From positions 124,001 to 188,000 of the forward strand of contig JASANG010001979.1 of the NCBI GenBank assembly GCA_030248215.1: a stretch of DNA of 64,000 bases, read 5' to 3'. The position numbers were made by a program, and so were the translations under genes. The stretch is from Enoplolaimus lenunculus (taxonomy: Eukaryota > Nematoda > Enoplea > Enoplida > Thoracostomopsidae). Every line of letters starts with the position of its first letter. The stretch's first letter is position 1. Below, piece by piece: positions 55,501 through 58,934 of the stretch. Under the pieces are notes generated by a model that was given only the letters and a program-made list of their open reading frames with translations, did no database searches and was not told the DNA's origin.

Positions 55501-57527
55501 ACACACGTAAGCAATTAAGGTAATATGCAAATTAGTTGTTAGCTAACTATTCTTTTGTCGCTTTTGGAGGTTTGTAAGCAATTTCCTCAGATTCCTCGCA
55601 CCCAAAAACCCTTCAGCCACCCTAATAATTTATGGAATAATTTAAAAAGTCCTAATTTTGTCTTGACAATTAAGCTAATATGCAAATTAGCTATTAGCTA
55701 ACTATTCAATCATCGGTTTTGGAAGTTTGTAAACAATTGATACAGGTTACTCGCACCCAAAAACCTTCAGTAAACCCTAATAATTATTGAAATAATTTAA
55801 AAAGTCCTAGCTTTGTCTTGTCAATTAAGCTAATATGCAAAATAGCTATTAGTTAACTGTTCAATTATCGGTTTTGGATGTTTGTAAGCTATTTATTCAA
55901 ATTCCTCTCACCTAAAAACCCTTTAGTGCTGAAATTATATTGCTTTTAACCGTAATAATTAGCGAAATATTGTAAAAAGTCCTAATTTAGGCTTATAAAC
56001 TATGCTAATATGCAAATTATTTATTAGCTAACTGCTCAATTATCGGTTTTGGAGGTTTGTAAACAGTCTACGCAGATTTTTCGCACCCAAAAACCCTTTA
56101 ATGCTAAAATTAGATTGCTTCTAACTGTAATAATTAGTGAAATATTGTGGAAAGTCCTAATTTAGGCTTAATTAATTATGCAAATTAGCCTGTAGCTAAT
56201 AAACGGCTTAAAATTTTAAAACCCCAATGCGAGGTTAACACCCCTGGATAATTGGCTTTCAAACAAAAAAAGTTTATCAAAATCGGTTCAGCCGTTCCTG
56301 AGATTCTTTTCGGACGGACAAATGGACAGACGGACGGACGGACATCCACCTTTCGACCCCCAAGTACAAAACATAAAACGCTTCGCGAAACTCCGAGCTT
56401 CGCTCGGACTTTCGCTTCGCTCAAAAACAAAGAATACCATAAAGTGTTTTGTTTAAGAGGCTATTTGTCGGCGGAATGCCAACTTACTAATTCATCGTCT
56501 GAATGTACATCTCCAATGTTTATAAAAGCAACACTTCATTTCTAATATTTTTAGAAATTCTCTATCTAAGCCGATCGAGATTCTTCCAGCTCACAACGTC
56601 GAAACGTCACGTCTCGAAAACGTACGGCTGGCTTCTCATCCGTCGAATGTTTCGCATACCTGCAACGATGTGACAATCAATTTAAAGCAATCTCAATCAG
56701 GCTATCATCATAGACCGGCCGGACGTTCCGCAAGCCAAATTGTAACATCATCTACCAAAAGCGACTATCGATACAGTAAACCCGGAAGTAAATCTGGTCA
56801 AAGCAGCTCAATTCCTGCTTCAGATTCACCAGAAACAAATTATTCTAATCTCGATGAATCAATGACGTCATCATCATTTGAAGACTCCAGTGAAACGTTT
56901 ATTCGAACGTCGAAAAAGCTTGTGATTCTACGAACAGAAGACGGCAGCAAAGGTGGCGGTGATAACCAATCAAAGTCAAGCATGAAACAACTATCCAATC
57001 AGCGACTAGATTGCTCCAACACGATTACGTCAACCAGTAGCGTTCGCGAGCGTTTGCACAAACCGCTTGCACGAACAATTGCAGCAGTTTCGAGCAACAG
57101 CAGTGGATCAAGTAGAGTTGCCGTACTAGAAAACGACGGTGACGATGGTACCGGTGACCGTAAAGGTAATTCAAAATCTAAAGATGCCAATTTTAAGCCA
57201 AAATTCATTGGAAAACTGGTCGATCCTGCCCTCGACCAGGGGTCACCGGCAAGATTCATCACTAATTTGCATATTCGTAGCCCACCACTCGAAAATACTG
57301 ACGACGAAAGCATTGAGATTACATCTAGGGATACGCAATTTGAGTCAAGTGCCAGTAATGCGGGAAACGTTGACGGGAGTAGTTTTATTCAGTCTCCACA
57401 GAACTCAAACCAATCGACGAGTCGAAAAACTTCACCCACGGACATCACTAGTAAACCTTCAGCTGCAAAAAATTTAGCATGGAATACGCTAATTATAGCA
57501 ACTACGGGGGCTACAGAAAACAAATGA
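4500..57527 (+). CDS. ARHGAP29-like: Rho GTPase-activating protein, F-BAR / C1 / RhoGAP type (28 coding exons)
   Basis: This gene encodes a cytoplasmic, membrane-associated protein expected to stimulate GTP hydrolysis by Rho-family GTPases. Joined coding exons: 4500-4521, 5223-5579, 7384-7468, 20550-20723, 27264-27484, 28924-29121, 29408-29472, 30336-30446, 30687-30767, 32241-32474, 32999-33076, 41260-41376, 43649-43818, 44681-44727, 45130-45450, 46974-47113, 48176-48595, 49610-49744, 50185-50241, 51045-51175, 51562-51642, 52098-52188, 52487-52565, 53372-53426, 53885-53963, 54294-54342, 55059-55317, 56555-57527. Every intron is GT-AG, all phases agree and the total is 4830 bases (1609 residues plus stop). 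Order: F-BAR-like helices (about 85-620), atypical C1 (His780 to Cys824), RhoGAP (about 840-1112, arginine finger Arg951), Ser/Thr/Gln-rich tail. It aligns by eye along its length with remembered human ARHGAP29; the three vertebrate paralogues cannot be told apart here. Exons 4 and 14 are the least certain. Confidence 0.93.
4540..4850. repeat. Dispersed repeat in intron 1
   Basis: A GC-rich segment contains GAGCAGTGCCGGAGCAGACA, an inverted CGCGAGCGAGAAGCCAGAC and GGGGCCCC. It is related, in opposite orientation, to 26100-26245 in intron 4, which carries GCGTCTGGCTTCTC and GGGGGCCCCTACACC. Intron 1 (4522-5222) holds nothing else of note. Confidence 0.5.
5223..5579 (+). CDS. RhoGAP gene exon 2 (start of F-BAR region)
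   Basis: The frame is open from the acceptor after TTTCAAG at 5222 to a GTAAGT donor at 5580. The first 80 residues are Ser/Gln-rich and look disordered. The last part (residues about 86-112, containing SDIIDSLVSDMRRIS) matches the first helix of ARHGAP29, PDYIKELVNDIRKFS. It ends in phase 1. Confidence 0.9.
5628..6072. mobile_element. Mariner-type MITE, copy 1 (intron 2)
   Basis: Terminal inverted repeats CTGTAGCGACCCGAATAA and (reverse) CTATAGTAACCCGAATAAGA bound a 445-bp non-coding element flanked by TA at 5626 and 6073, as expected for Tc1/mariner-class insertion. Internal repeats of GAGTCCGTA occur. Related copies are at 45489 and 52953. It begins 48 bases after the exon 2 donor. No transposase frame. 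Confidence 0.8.
7384..7468 (+). CDS. RhoGAP gene exon 3
   Basis: Acceptor TTTCAG ends at 7383 and donor GTGAGT starts at 7469. The exon encodes an amphipathic helix (FTAVQDNLLKLQAVLVER) that corresponds to the ARHGAP29 stretch RLEELLRVLKSIMNKH. It enters in phase 1 and leaves in phase 2. An intron of 13 kb follows. Confidence 0.85.
8150..8500. repeat. Dispersed repeat, family shared with 22740 and 48750
   Basis: AT-rich block with blunt similarity to the two longer copies (CAAATATGCAAAAAATT-type stretches followed by AATCGGACCATTTT and GAGCAGGGG-like segments). Diverged, no frame. Confidence 0.4.
11486..11602. repeat. GTAGCCAGCTC dispersed repeat, copy
   Basis: About 115 bp with the family consensus: AAAATTTTGCCCCCC, TTTCAACCTTGCTTGTAAG, CCTTCTGAAAATTTTTAGC and GTGAGCTGGCTAC. 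Further copies: 12200-12255 with 12692-12747 (split by a hAT), 19924-20058, 26675-26812, 36476-36617, 39262-39425 (inverse), 40593-40690 (inverse) and 63604-63762. Likely a short non-autonomous element of unassigned class. Confidence 0.7.
12256..12683. mobile_element. hAT-like MITE, copy 1, nested in another repeat
   Basis: Inverted termini CAGGGTGCAACTGG and CCGGTTGCACCCTG enclose 428 bp filled with CCGGAACCGG motifs. The 8-bp flanks CTTGCTTG and ATTACTTG match at six positions, as expected of an aged hAT duplication. The host sequence on either side (TTCAACCTTGCTTG ... TAAGTACTCGAAAATTT) is one copy of the GTAGCCAGCTC repeat, so the order of insertion is clear. Confidence 0.82.
13551..13774. 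repeat. 55-bp minisatellite
   Basis: Three direct copies (starting near 13610, 13665 and 13720) and one diverged leading copy of a 55-bp unit containing TGAAAAAATGACCTCCATT and AAAAGAGACCCC. No coding potential is conserved across copies. Confidence 0.8.
16340..16680. repeat. GTTTAAG/CTTAAAC-rich repeat
   Basis: About 340 bp with dense alternation of TAGTTTAAG and CTTAAAC motifs. Weakly inverted ends suggest a degraded palindromic MITE, but no target duplication is visible. Confidence 0.4.
16753..17114. mobile_element. MITE with GGCTRGGTTTC termini
   Basis: Inverted repeats of about 28 bp (GGCTGGGTTTCCAGAATCTT / AAGGTTTCAGAAACCTAGCC) enclose 362 bp rich in ACTTAAGT palindromes. The element is flanked by AAT on both sides. 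A three-base duplication suggests the PIF/Harbinger group, but the assignment is tentative. Confidence 0.68.
17213..17481. mobile_element. TA-flanked MITE, CAAGAGTGTGCAAC family, copy 1
   Basis: Termini CAAGAGAATGCAACTC and GAGTTGTACACTCTTG with TA on each side (17211, 17482). The interior contains TACACATAAAGTGCCATGG and CACAGAATGTACC, shared with the copy at 62355-62624. It lies 70 bases upstream of the alternative first exon. Confidence 0.75.
17551..17735 (+). CDS. Candidate alternative first exon of the RhoGAP gene
   Basis: An ATG at 17551, with an in-frame TAA immediately upstream at 17545, opens 61 codons plus two bases ending at a GTAAGC donor (17736). The phase (2) matches the entry phase of exons 4 and 5, so it could splice onto either and give a shorter isoform with its own N-terminus. 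The peptide is Arg/Gln-rich (MSLSNLAKLTQQ...), with a basic stretch FRRRRM, and is not a family I recognise. Codon choice looks coding, unlike the flanks. It lies 10 kb into intron 3. It could be an unrelated short exon, or chance. Confidence 0.5.
18783..19134. repeat. Two-copy 175-bp tandem duplication
   Basis: The segment from AGGTCGTCCTCCTAGTTAAG to AACTGAAAACCATCGG occurs twice head to tail (18783-18959 and 18960-19134). The copies differ by a 2-bp deletion and a few substitutions, so the duplication is fairly recent. Confidence 0.9.
20550..20723 (+). CDS. RhoGAP gene exon 4 (isolated between giant introns)
   Basis: A 174-bp exon enters after TTGAATAG (20549) and leaves at GTAGGA (20724), phase 2 at both ends, so exon 3 would still join exon 5 in frame without it. 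The peptide has AKLAAFIDATL and TLFLFVESLQQKLSTIIGY, which line up with the ARHGAP29 stretches NAAEMLTAKVKAVNF and DLFQEVFSSIETLAFTFGNI. That fills an otherwise missing part of the F-BAR region. The acceptor is weak, and the exon could begin a little earlier with a different junction. Confidence 0.68.
22740..23260. repeat. Dispersed repeat with internal palindrome, copy 2
   Basis: It shares TGATATATAATTTGTC, CAAATATGCAAAAAATT and GATAACGGAAAA in the same order with 48750-49230. A core of about 100 bp (GGTTAACGAGTTATTGTTAA ... GACCATAATTTGTTAACC) is an imperfect inverted repeat. Possible foldback or Helitron-type element. Confidence 0.6.
24610..24748. mobile_element. 139-bp MITE flanked by TAA
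   Basis: Perfect 14-base inverted ends GGTTGCGCTATACT / AGTATAGCGCAACC surround a CGCC-rich interior, with TAA on both sides (24607 and 24749). A TAA duplication points to PIF/Harbinger. Similar CGCC-rich interiors occur near 10300, 21540, 22600 and 41700. Confidence 0.75.
25005..25512 (-). mobile_element. Helentron/DINE-like repeat, inverse copy
   Basis: It reads on the - strand like 55461-56440: the outer piece CCAGTCGTAGTGGGACTACA, then repeated blocks with CTAATTATTAGTGAAATATT and TATGCAAATTAG, then the segment around AAAATCGGTGCAGCGGTTCC. Shorter, with fewer internal repeat units. Confidence 0.65.
27264..27484 (+). CDS. RhoGAP gene exon 5
   Basis: The acceptor is TATTTCAG (27263) and the donor GTAAGT (27485). 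The exon starts with IGYYLSWEMSAAG, matching the helix end FGNILTNFLMGDVG of ARHGAP29, then runs into a Ser/Gly/Asp-rich loop. Phase 2 in, phase 1 out. Confidence 0.88.
27938..28182. repeat. 35-bp minisatellite, seven copies (intron 5)
   Basis: Seven head-to-tail copies of a 35-bp unit containing AGGGCGATAAAATTACCGG and TACCCCACCCAC, with single-base differences between copies. The GC content is well above the flanks. It lies in intron 5 of the RhoGAP gene. Confidence 0.97.
28924..29121 (+). CDS. RhoGAP gene exon 6 (F-BAR helix)
   Basis: Acceptor AATTTTAG at 28923, donor GTAAGT at 29122. A glycine-rich loop (GGGG) is followed by the conserved F-BAR stretch GVEIALERAKIWSKYCKELIGYV, here split as GVEIALERAKIW and SKYCKELIGYV, close to IELALSYAKTWSKYTKNIVSWV of ARHGAP29. 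This is one of the most diagnostic exons. Confidence 0.95.
29408..29472 (+). CDS. RhoGAP gene exon 7
   Basis: Short helix exon between TTTTTTCAG (29407) and GTAAAC (29473). It encodes EIKHAEEIKRMGDSMRVV, corresponding to the charged helix after the ARHGAP29 WVEKKL segment. Phase 1 in, phase 0 out. Confidence 0.9.
30336..30446 (+). CDS. RhoGAP gene exon 8
   Basis: Acceptor TTGTTTCAG (30335), donor GTAAAC (30447), phase 0 at both ends. The peptide SFLPLKSLYLQAFGYE is a clear match to EFMPLQSLFTNALLND of ARHGAP29, followed by the helix SMKQLFEYKFIK. Confidence 0.95.
30687..30767 (+). CDS. RhoGAP gene exon 9
   Basis: Twenty-seven codons between TTTTTAG (30686) and GTACGT (30768). PLESWRTHHDRKRKELKETW parallels PLLGRKNEMEKQRKEIKELW of ARHGAP29, a charged coiled-coil stretch of the F-BAR domain. 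Phase 0 at both ends. Confidence 0.94.
30880..32240. repeat. Repeat-rich part of intron 9
   Basis: The intron holds a GTAAGGTACCTTACAATTTT block (30940-31150) of the AAAATTGTAAGGTA family and a TTAGGC-family copy (31480-31760, with ACTCTATTGCAGTC). A hAT-like short end (GAAATCTTGGCTACGTTCCTGG) lies at 32010. No exon recognised. Confidence 0.45.
32241..32474 (+). CDS. RhoGAP gene exon 10
   Basis: Acceptor ATTTTAG (32240), donor GTAGAG (32475), phase 0 at both ends. The coiled coil AEVEYRKAKNQYVQRSNSYK continues exon 9 without a gap relative to ARHGAP29. A Gly/Ser-rich loop follows, then KIDKRRRLEEDAM, matching QLEKKRRLEEEAL. Confidence 0.94.
32999..33076 (+). CDS. RhoGAP gene exon 11
   Basis: Twenty-six codons between ATATTTAAG (32998) and GTAATC (33077). 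KVLEQKVEVRYDELEKTK aligns with YKVCVTNVEERRNDLENTK of ARHGAP29. An 8.2-kb intron follows. Confidence 0.93.
37984..38409. mobile_element. hAT-like MITE, copy 2
   Basis: Same family as the element at 12256: ends CAGGATGCAACTGG and CGGTTGCACCCTG, 426 bp, interior rich in TTCCGG. The 8-bp target duplication GCCCAAAG (37976) / GCCCAAAC (38410) matches at seven of eight positions. No transposase frame. Confidence 0.88.
39962..40215. mobile_element. 254-bp MITE with CACTGT termini
   Basis: Inverted ends CACTGTCAATTTTAGTGAG and (reverse) CACTGTAAATTCAAATGAG are flanked by TA on both sides (39960, 40216). The interior has many ACTCAGAATGAGTTGA palindromes, so a transcript would fold strongly. The TA flanks fit Tc1/mariner; the CACTG end also occurs in CACTA elements. 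Confidence 0.78.
41260..41376 (+). CDS. RhoGAP gene exon 12
   Basis: Acceptor TTGTTTCAG (41259), donor GTAAGT (41377), phase 0 at both ends. QELRELIYQCDQTTRARTAT matches LAQLRTLVFQCDLTLKAVTV of ARHGAP29. It continues into the final F-BAR helices (YFQALSALW). Confidence 0.95.
42560..42830. repeat. TTAGGC-type degenerate array
   Basis: Around 240 bp of imperfect GCCTAAGCC / GGCTTAGGC units grading into GCCCGAGACTAAGC variants, ending GTGTAGAGAAATTGTAAAAG. Comparable blocks that share the last flank are at 21780-21860, 38445-38505, 45940-46100 and 50590-50735. TTAGGC is the nematode telomere unit. Confidence 0.75.
43200..43570. repeat. AAAATTGTAAGGTA dispersed repeat (intron 13 side of intron 12)
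   Basis: Two tandem, diverged halves, each with GGCAAATG(C/T)TA(C/T)GAAA, GCAAAAATTGTAAG and CCTTATCATTTTATCA, preceded by GGATCCAAAAATTTTGTGAC. Related blocks are at 7085-7205, 10380-10620, 30940-31150 and 34900-35130. Class unassigned. Confidence 0.6.
43649..43818 (+). CDS. RhoGAP gene exon 13 (end of F-BAR, Gln/His run)
   Basis: Acceptor TTTTATAG (43648), donor GTAAGT (43819). LSDAARSYIPGSEFQRFIR matches LCDSAKLYDPGQEYSEFVK of ARHGAP29, the end of the F-BAR region. A Gln/His tract at residues about 607-619, coded mostly by CAA, begins the linker. Leaves in phase 2. Confidence 0.93.
43883..44102. mobile_element. hAT-like MITE, second family (intron 13)
   Basis: Ends CAGGGTGCGTCC and GGTCGCACCCTG with 8-bp flanks TCGACCAC / TCAACCAC (seven of eight match). 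The 220-bp interior is four imperfect direct copies of a roughly 30-bp unit, AACCGGATATTTAATTTTTA. It lies 64 bases after the exon 13 donor. Confidence 0.88.
44681..44727 (+). CDS. RhoGAP gene exon 14 (linker)
   Basis: A 47-bp exon between CATATTTTAG (44680) and GTAAGT (44728). It encodes RTSVSEENLADSRGE, which resembles the Ser-rich regulatory linker of the family. Support is the strong splice sites and matching phases (2 in, 1 out). Confidence 0.8.
45130..45450 (+). CDS. RhoGAP gene exon 15 (Ser/Thr/Pro-rich linker)
   Basis: Acceptor CATTTCCAG (45129), donor GTAAAT (45451). The 107-residue linker is rich in Ser, Thr, Pro, Gln and Asn and is likely disordered. It includes RQLSSIDDYSS, a plausible phosphorylation region. 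No domain is recognised. Phase 1 at both ends. Confidence 0.88.
45489..45923. mobile_element. Mariner-type MITE, copy 2 (intron 15)
   Basis: Ends CTGTAGGGACCCGTATAAGA and (reverse) CTGTACTGACCCGAATAAGA, flanked by TA (45487, 45924); 435 bp. Colinear with the copy at 5628. It begins 36 bases after the exon 15 donor, in the same orientation as copy 1. Confidence 0.82.
46410..46935. repeat. Short hAT-derived and dispersed repeats in intron 15
   Basis: GGAGCGTAGCCAGGATT at 46422 and CTGGCTACGTCCCTG at 46713 form an inverted pair about 300 bp apart, resembling hAT-type ends. It is followed by a GGCGGATCCATGGGGGGCC ... GGATCCGCCA inverted pair (46733-46905). No clear target duplications. Confidence 0.5.
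46974..47113 (+). CDS. RhoGAP gene exon 16 (first half of C1 zinc finger)
   Basis: Acceptor TTGTTGTAG (46973), donor GTGTAT (47114). A basic stretch (ERRRVRRRH) precedes the C1 motif: His780, then Cys791 and Cys794 in KCSQC, then Cys805. The His-X10-Cys spacing equals that of ARHGAP29 and differs from the X12 of typical C1 domains, so diacylglycerol binding is unlikely. The second half is in exon 17. Confidence 0.93.
47781..48156. mobile_element. hAT MITE immediately upstream of exon 17
   Basis: Ends TAGAGATGTGTCGACAC and (reverse) TAGGGATGTACCGAATAATC are typical hAT termini. The 8-bp flanks GTGAAAAT (47773) and GCGAAAAT (48157) match at seven of eight. The 376-bp interior has GCCGATGCC repeats and a segment (47930-48060) shared with 49970-50100 and loosely with 14350-14600. 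The right duplication ends 11 bases before the exon 17 acceptor. Confidence 0.9.
48176..48595 (+). CDS. RhoGAP gene exon 17 (second half of C1, Gln-rich insert, start of RhoGAP)
   Basis: The acceptor TTTTAG (48175) lies 11 bases after a hAT target duplication. CGLAWHKAC completes the C1 (Cys808, His813, Cys816, Cys824). FGVPL at 842-846 begins the RhoGAP domain, but about 80 residues rich in Gln (CAA/CAG runs, about 853-876) and Ser then interrupt it before VPFLLRACIAEL at 928. ARHGAP29 has only about 14 residues there. The donor is GTAAGC (48596), phase 0. Confidence 0.93.
48750..49230. repeat. Dispersed repeat with internal palindrome, copy 3 (intron 17)
   Basis: Related to 22740-23260. 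Its core GACGATTGGTTAATGAGCAA pairs with the downstream GATAACTCGTTAAGTAATCG as an inverted repeat of about 35-bp arms around AATTCGAGATGGCGCC. No frame. Confidence 0.6.
49610..49744 (+). CDS. RhoGAP gene exon 18 (arginine finger)
   Basis: Acceptor GTGTTCCAG (49609), donor GTAATT (49745). GLYRVCGVKSQIENLC carries the catalytic arginine finger (Arg951) and is nearly the GIYRVCGNKIKTEKLC of ARHGAP29. The exon ends in the conserved VVKLYLRQ, whose Lys contributes to GTPase binding. A functional GAP is predicted. Confidence 0.97.
49965..50095. repeat. Fragment of the exon 17 hAT family (intron 18)
   Basis: About 125 bp nearly identical to the interior of the hAT at 47781 (TTCACTTCAATTTTTTAACA, ACGCTTGAGAGATAACAG, GATATGCGTTCAGAAATGA). 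It lacks the terminal repeats, so it is an internal fragment or a deletion derivative. Confidence 0.75.
50185..50241 (+). CDS. RhoGAP gene exon 19
   Basis: Nineteen codons between ATATTTCAG (50184) and GTATGT (50242). LPEPLLTFQYYQKLIDI is the canonical RhoGAP LPEPL motif and following helix. Phase 0 at both ends. Confidence 0.97.
51045..51175 (+). CDS. RhoGAP gene exon 20
   Basis: Acceptor TTTATAG (51044), donor GTAAGT (51176), phase 0 in, phase 2 out. VQLLPDVNRETLKLLVLHLK matches the RhoGAP helix around the LP-N-LHFLIVHLKRV motif. Confidence 0.96.
51562..51642 (+). CDS. RhoGAP gene exon 21
   Basis: Acceptor GTATTTTTAG (51561), donor GTAATT (51643), phase 2 at both ends. NQMNATNLGIVFGPNLLWR is the conserved NLGVIFGPSL motif, with the stabilising Asn1069. 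Confidence 0.97.
52098..52188 (+). CDS. RhoGAP gene exon 22 (end of RhoGAP)
   Basis: Acceptor TTGTTTCAG (52097), donor GTAAGT (52189). An acidic loop is followed by LQNRVVEILINYAY, the last RhoGAP helix (ARHGAP29 QARLVEFLITYSQ). A decayed copy of this exon's 3' end and donor lies at 52296-52380. Confidence 0.95.
52296..52380 (+). pseudogene. Partial duplicate of exon 22 3' end with its donor
   Basis: CGTGTTATTGAAATTCTGAT...TACGCGTAC followed by GTAAGTACTGG repeats the end of exon 22 (CGTGTTGTTGAAATATTGAT... TATGCATAC, GTAAGTGCTGG) and about 50 bases of the following intron. It would encode HRVIEILINYAY. No acceptor of matching phase (2) is seen upstream, so it is probably a decayed tandem duplication rather than a usable exon. 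Confidence 0.75.
52487..52565 (+). CDS. RhoGAP gene exon 23
   Basis: Acceptor AATTTTAG (52486), donor GTGAGT (52566). EIFEINPTDEWESYHEFQ follows the RhoGAP domain directly. It parallels the post-domain KIFDGS region of ARHGAP29 only loosely. Phase 0 in, phase 1 out. Confidence 0.88.
52680..52810. repeat. AAATCCGTTCAACGGTTC element tail (intron 23)
   Basis: The segment with ATCGAAATCCGTTCAACGG, TTCTTGGGATG and GACAGATGGACAACTGCC resembles the 3' part of the Helentron-like element at 55461-56440. Diverged fragment. Confidence 0.5.
52953..53268. mobile_element. Mariner-type MITE, copy 3, truncated (intron 23)
   Basis: It starts after TA with CTGTAGTGACCCGAGTAAGA and is colinear with the copies at 5628 and 45489 for about 300 bp. 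It contains a 45-bp internal tandem duplication (ATAAATAACTCCAGGCCC twice, near 53105 and 53157). The right terminal repeat is missing. Confidence 0.78.
53372..53426 (+). CDS. RhoGAP gene exon 24 (tail)
   Basis: Short Ser/Asn-rich exon (PSPGRSSSNDSNTF) between GATTTCAG (53371) and GTAAGT (53427). Phase 1 in, phase 2 out. Supported by ideal splice sites and frame, not homology. Confidence 0.8.
53590..53725. repeat. TTAGGC-bearing dispersed repeat (intron 24)
   Basis: GGGCGGAACGTTTTTCTGTG, a short AAGCTTAGGACTCAC spacer, then GCTTAGGCTTACGCTTAGG. The same order (GGACGGTTTTTCTGCGGGAC, then GCTTAGGCTTAGGCTTACG) is at 37074-37215. Related pieces are at 30870, 31480-31760, 59695-59770 and 62030-62170. 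Confidence 0.7.
53885..53963 (+). CDS. RhoGAP gene exon 25 (tail)
   Basis: Acceptor TTGCTTTCAG (53884), donor GTACGT (53964). It encodes FTSSESMLHRDFHSTTPDLL, a Ser/Thr-rich stretch of the C-terminal tail. Phase 2 in, phase 0 out. Confidence 0.85.
54294..54342 (+). CDS. RhoGAP gene exon 26 (tail)
   Basis: A 49-bp exon between ACTTTTTTAG (54293) and GTAACT (54343). It encodes IDRSPASSQSDGINSL. Phase 0 in, phase 1 out. Supported by splice signals and frame. Confidence 0.78.
54402..54688. repeat. Two-copy 143-bp tandem duplication (intron 26)
   Basis: GGTCGCGAATTATATTTAGA through TCCTAGTAAAGTGAT occurs twice (54402-54544, 54545-54688) with few differences. The unit is related to the GTAGCCAGCTC repeat family (GCAATCTTGCTGGTGAGTCA, AACCTTTGAATAACCC). 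Confidence 0.88.
54788..55047. mobile_element. Foldback element next to exon 27
   Basis: CACACATTTCAAACTAACGG ... CACACATTTTAGAATACGG (54790-54875) is followed by its inverted copy CGTATTCTTAAATGTGTGTA ... TTTCAAATGTGTGTAGC (54887-54978), giving arms of about 85 bp. A third partial unit (TGATGATAGGTGGCGCTGCA, 55007-55047) ends about 11 bases before the exon 27 acceptor. Fragments are also near 4000, 4370 and 50350. Confidence 0.75.
55059..55317 (+). CDS. RhoGAP gene exon 27 (Gln/Thr-rich tail)
   Basis: Acceptor ACTGTTTTAG (55058), with repeat-derived DNA ending about 10 bases upstream; donor GTGAAC (55318). It encodes a Gln/Thr-rich run including a block of six threonines, then a charged segment VHRLLIEESQAIVREFDY that may be helical. 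Phase 1 in, phase 2 out. Confidence 0.87.
55461..56440 (+). mobile_element. Helentron/DINE-like non-autonomous element (intron 27)
   Basis: The left end is CCAGTCGTAGTGGGACTACA. The core has just over four direct repeats of about 155-175 bp, marked by TAATATGCAAATTAG at 55521, 55676, 55831 and 56006 and a partial at 56176. The tail has ATCAAAATCGGTTCAGCCG, a GACGGACGGACGGAC run and a perfect hairpin TCCGAGC-TTC-GCTCGGA (56392-56408). Central repeats plus a 3' hairpin resemble DINE-1/Helentron derivatives; this is inference. Confidence 0.65.
56555..57527 (+). CDS. RhoGAP gene exon 28 (terminal exon and stop)
   Basis: Acceptor TATTTTTAG (56554); TGA at 57525-57527. The 324-residue tail is Ser-rich (over 20% by eye) and probably disordered, with repeated Ser/Thr clusters and basic patches suited to phosphorylation or 14-3-3 binding. 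No domain is recognised. The C-terminus, ATTGATENK, lacks the PDZ-binding end of human ARHGAP29. Confidence 0.92.
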
Positions 57528-58934
57528 TTAATTCAGTAGTAAAACAGTGCCGGGTAATAATTAACATGCTTCCACAGTGTAATCGGGTTTATGAATGGCG
57601 ATTTTCAATATTGCAATGAACTATAACCAAGAAACATTGTAGACTGATGGATTTCAAACTTGTAAAGTATACACCATGGCCGTCATCGGCTTTTGAATAG
57701 TGGCCCGGCCCTATGCGCACGGCCTTTTGACCGGACGACCATCTTTCTGCAGTCGTATTGTTCTACAGGTCTTGCGGTTATGTCACTCAGAAAAACGGGC
57801 CCAGCCATGTCCGAACTACCGACGACGGCCTTGTATAAGCGACATTAGCTTGTTTGTTTGCCGTATTTGTTTTTAGTTTGTATTCTACTAAGGTGAAAGT
57901 TCAATTTATGAGAATAGTTGAACAGTTATCGTAACTGTAAATTAGTTATTTTTAAAATTTCTATGCCATATATGTTAGAATAATTGTGAAAATAAGGCTG
58001 TGCCAAGGGTTGACCGCTACACACAAAACAAATTGTCTTGAAATTCTAAGTCTCCTTATTGTTAAATTTCCAACACACATGTGTCTGGTATTTCAGACAT
58101 TAATAGCCTTAAACAACCCAGAAATTTGTGTCTGAATTGGTTAAATCATAAACGTCTTATATTTAAGAAATTAATGTTGCCAATTTTATAAAACATAAAT
58201 TTCTTCTTTTCAAGAAATAGTCGAAGAGGGATAATTTGGTGATCTGATACGACTTTCTAATTTCATTGTCGGTGAAATTAAAAAATTGAATTAGGTATAT
58301 AAGTGTTACAACTTTTGTGTTTGATTGTACGTTTTAAATCTTGAGTGTTGTTTGGGAATCAAAAATTATCATAAAATTGCTGACCGTTTGTAAAAATGCA
58401 AAATACAGCTGATATTTGTTTACCGTTGACTTTTCCAAAAATTTTCCGTTGCAGAATAATTTTGTTGCCGTAATTTATCTCTCCAAGACACCTATTTTTC
58501 AATAGATAATCATAGGTTATAAGGTTATTGTCTTTACGTAACCAAACCGTTTTGTATTTTTAAACCAGATAACAGGTGACCGCGTGTTTAATTTAGGGTG
58601 TAAACAGTTCCTTGTTTTAATGAAAACTAAATTTCAAAACCTGGAAATTTCCAGCTCGATCAAATTATCAAACGTTTTCAAAGTTCGCTCGCTAGTGCAA
58701 ATTACCGAGGATTATATAAAATATCTTGTGTCGATATTTCATATATTTAATAAATTACTATAAAAAGTGTCATTCTTTAGAGCAATAATGCTTTCTTTAT
58801 GTTAATATCGGGCAATTTTAATAACTTTTAGCGATATAACAGTAACCTGAGCCCAGTAGTTAAATATGCTAAGTCTACTCTATTGCAGTCCGCGGAAAAC
58901 GCTACTTCCCTCAGTGTTACATGTAACTTGAGAT
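57528..58934. other. Downstream region of the RhoGAP gene
   Basis: Non-coding, AT-rich. The only canonical AATAAA seen in this stretch is at 58749, about 1.2 kb after the stop; an earlier variant signal may be used. A block at 57690-57870 (GGCCCGGCCCTATGCGCACG) is an inverse relative of 23600-23650 in intron 4. The rest shows nothing recognisable. Confidence 0.5.
58749..58754 (+). other. Candidate polyadenylation signal, RhoGAP gene
   Basis: AATAAA in an AT-rich setting between the stop codon and the minisatellite. It is far from the stop, so it is only a candidate. Confidence 0.25.
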
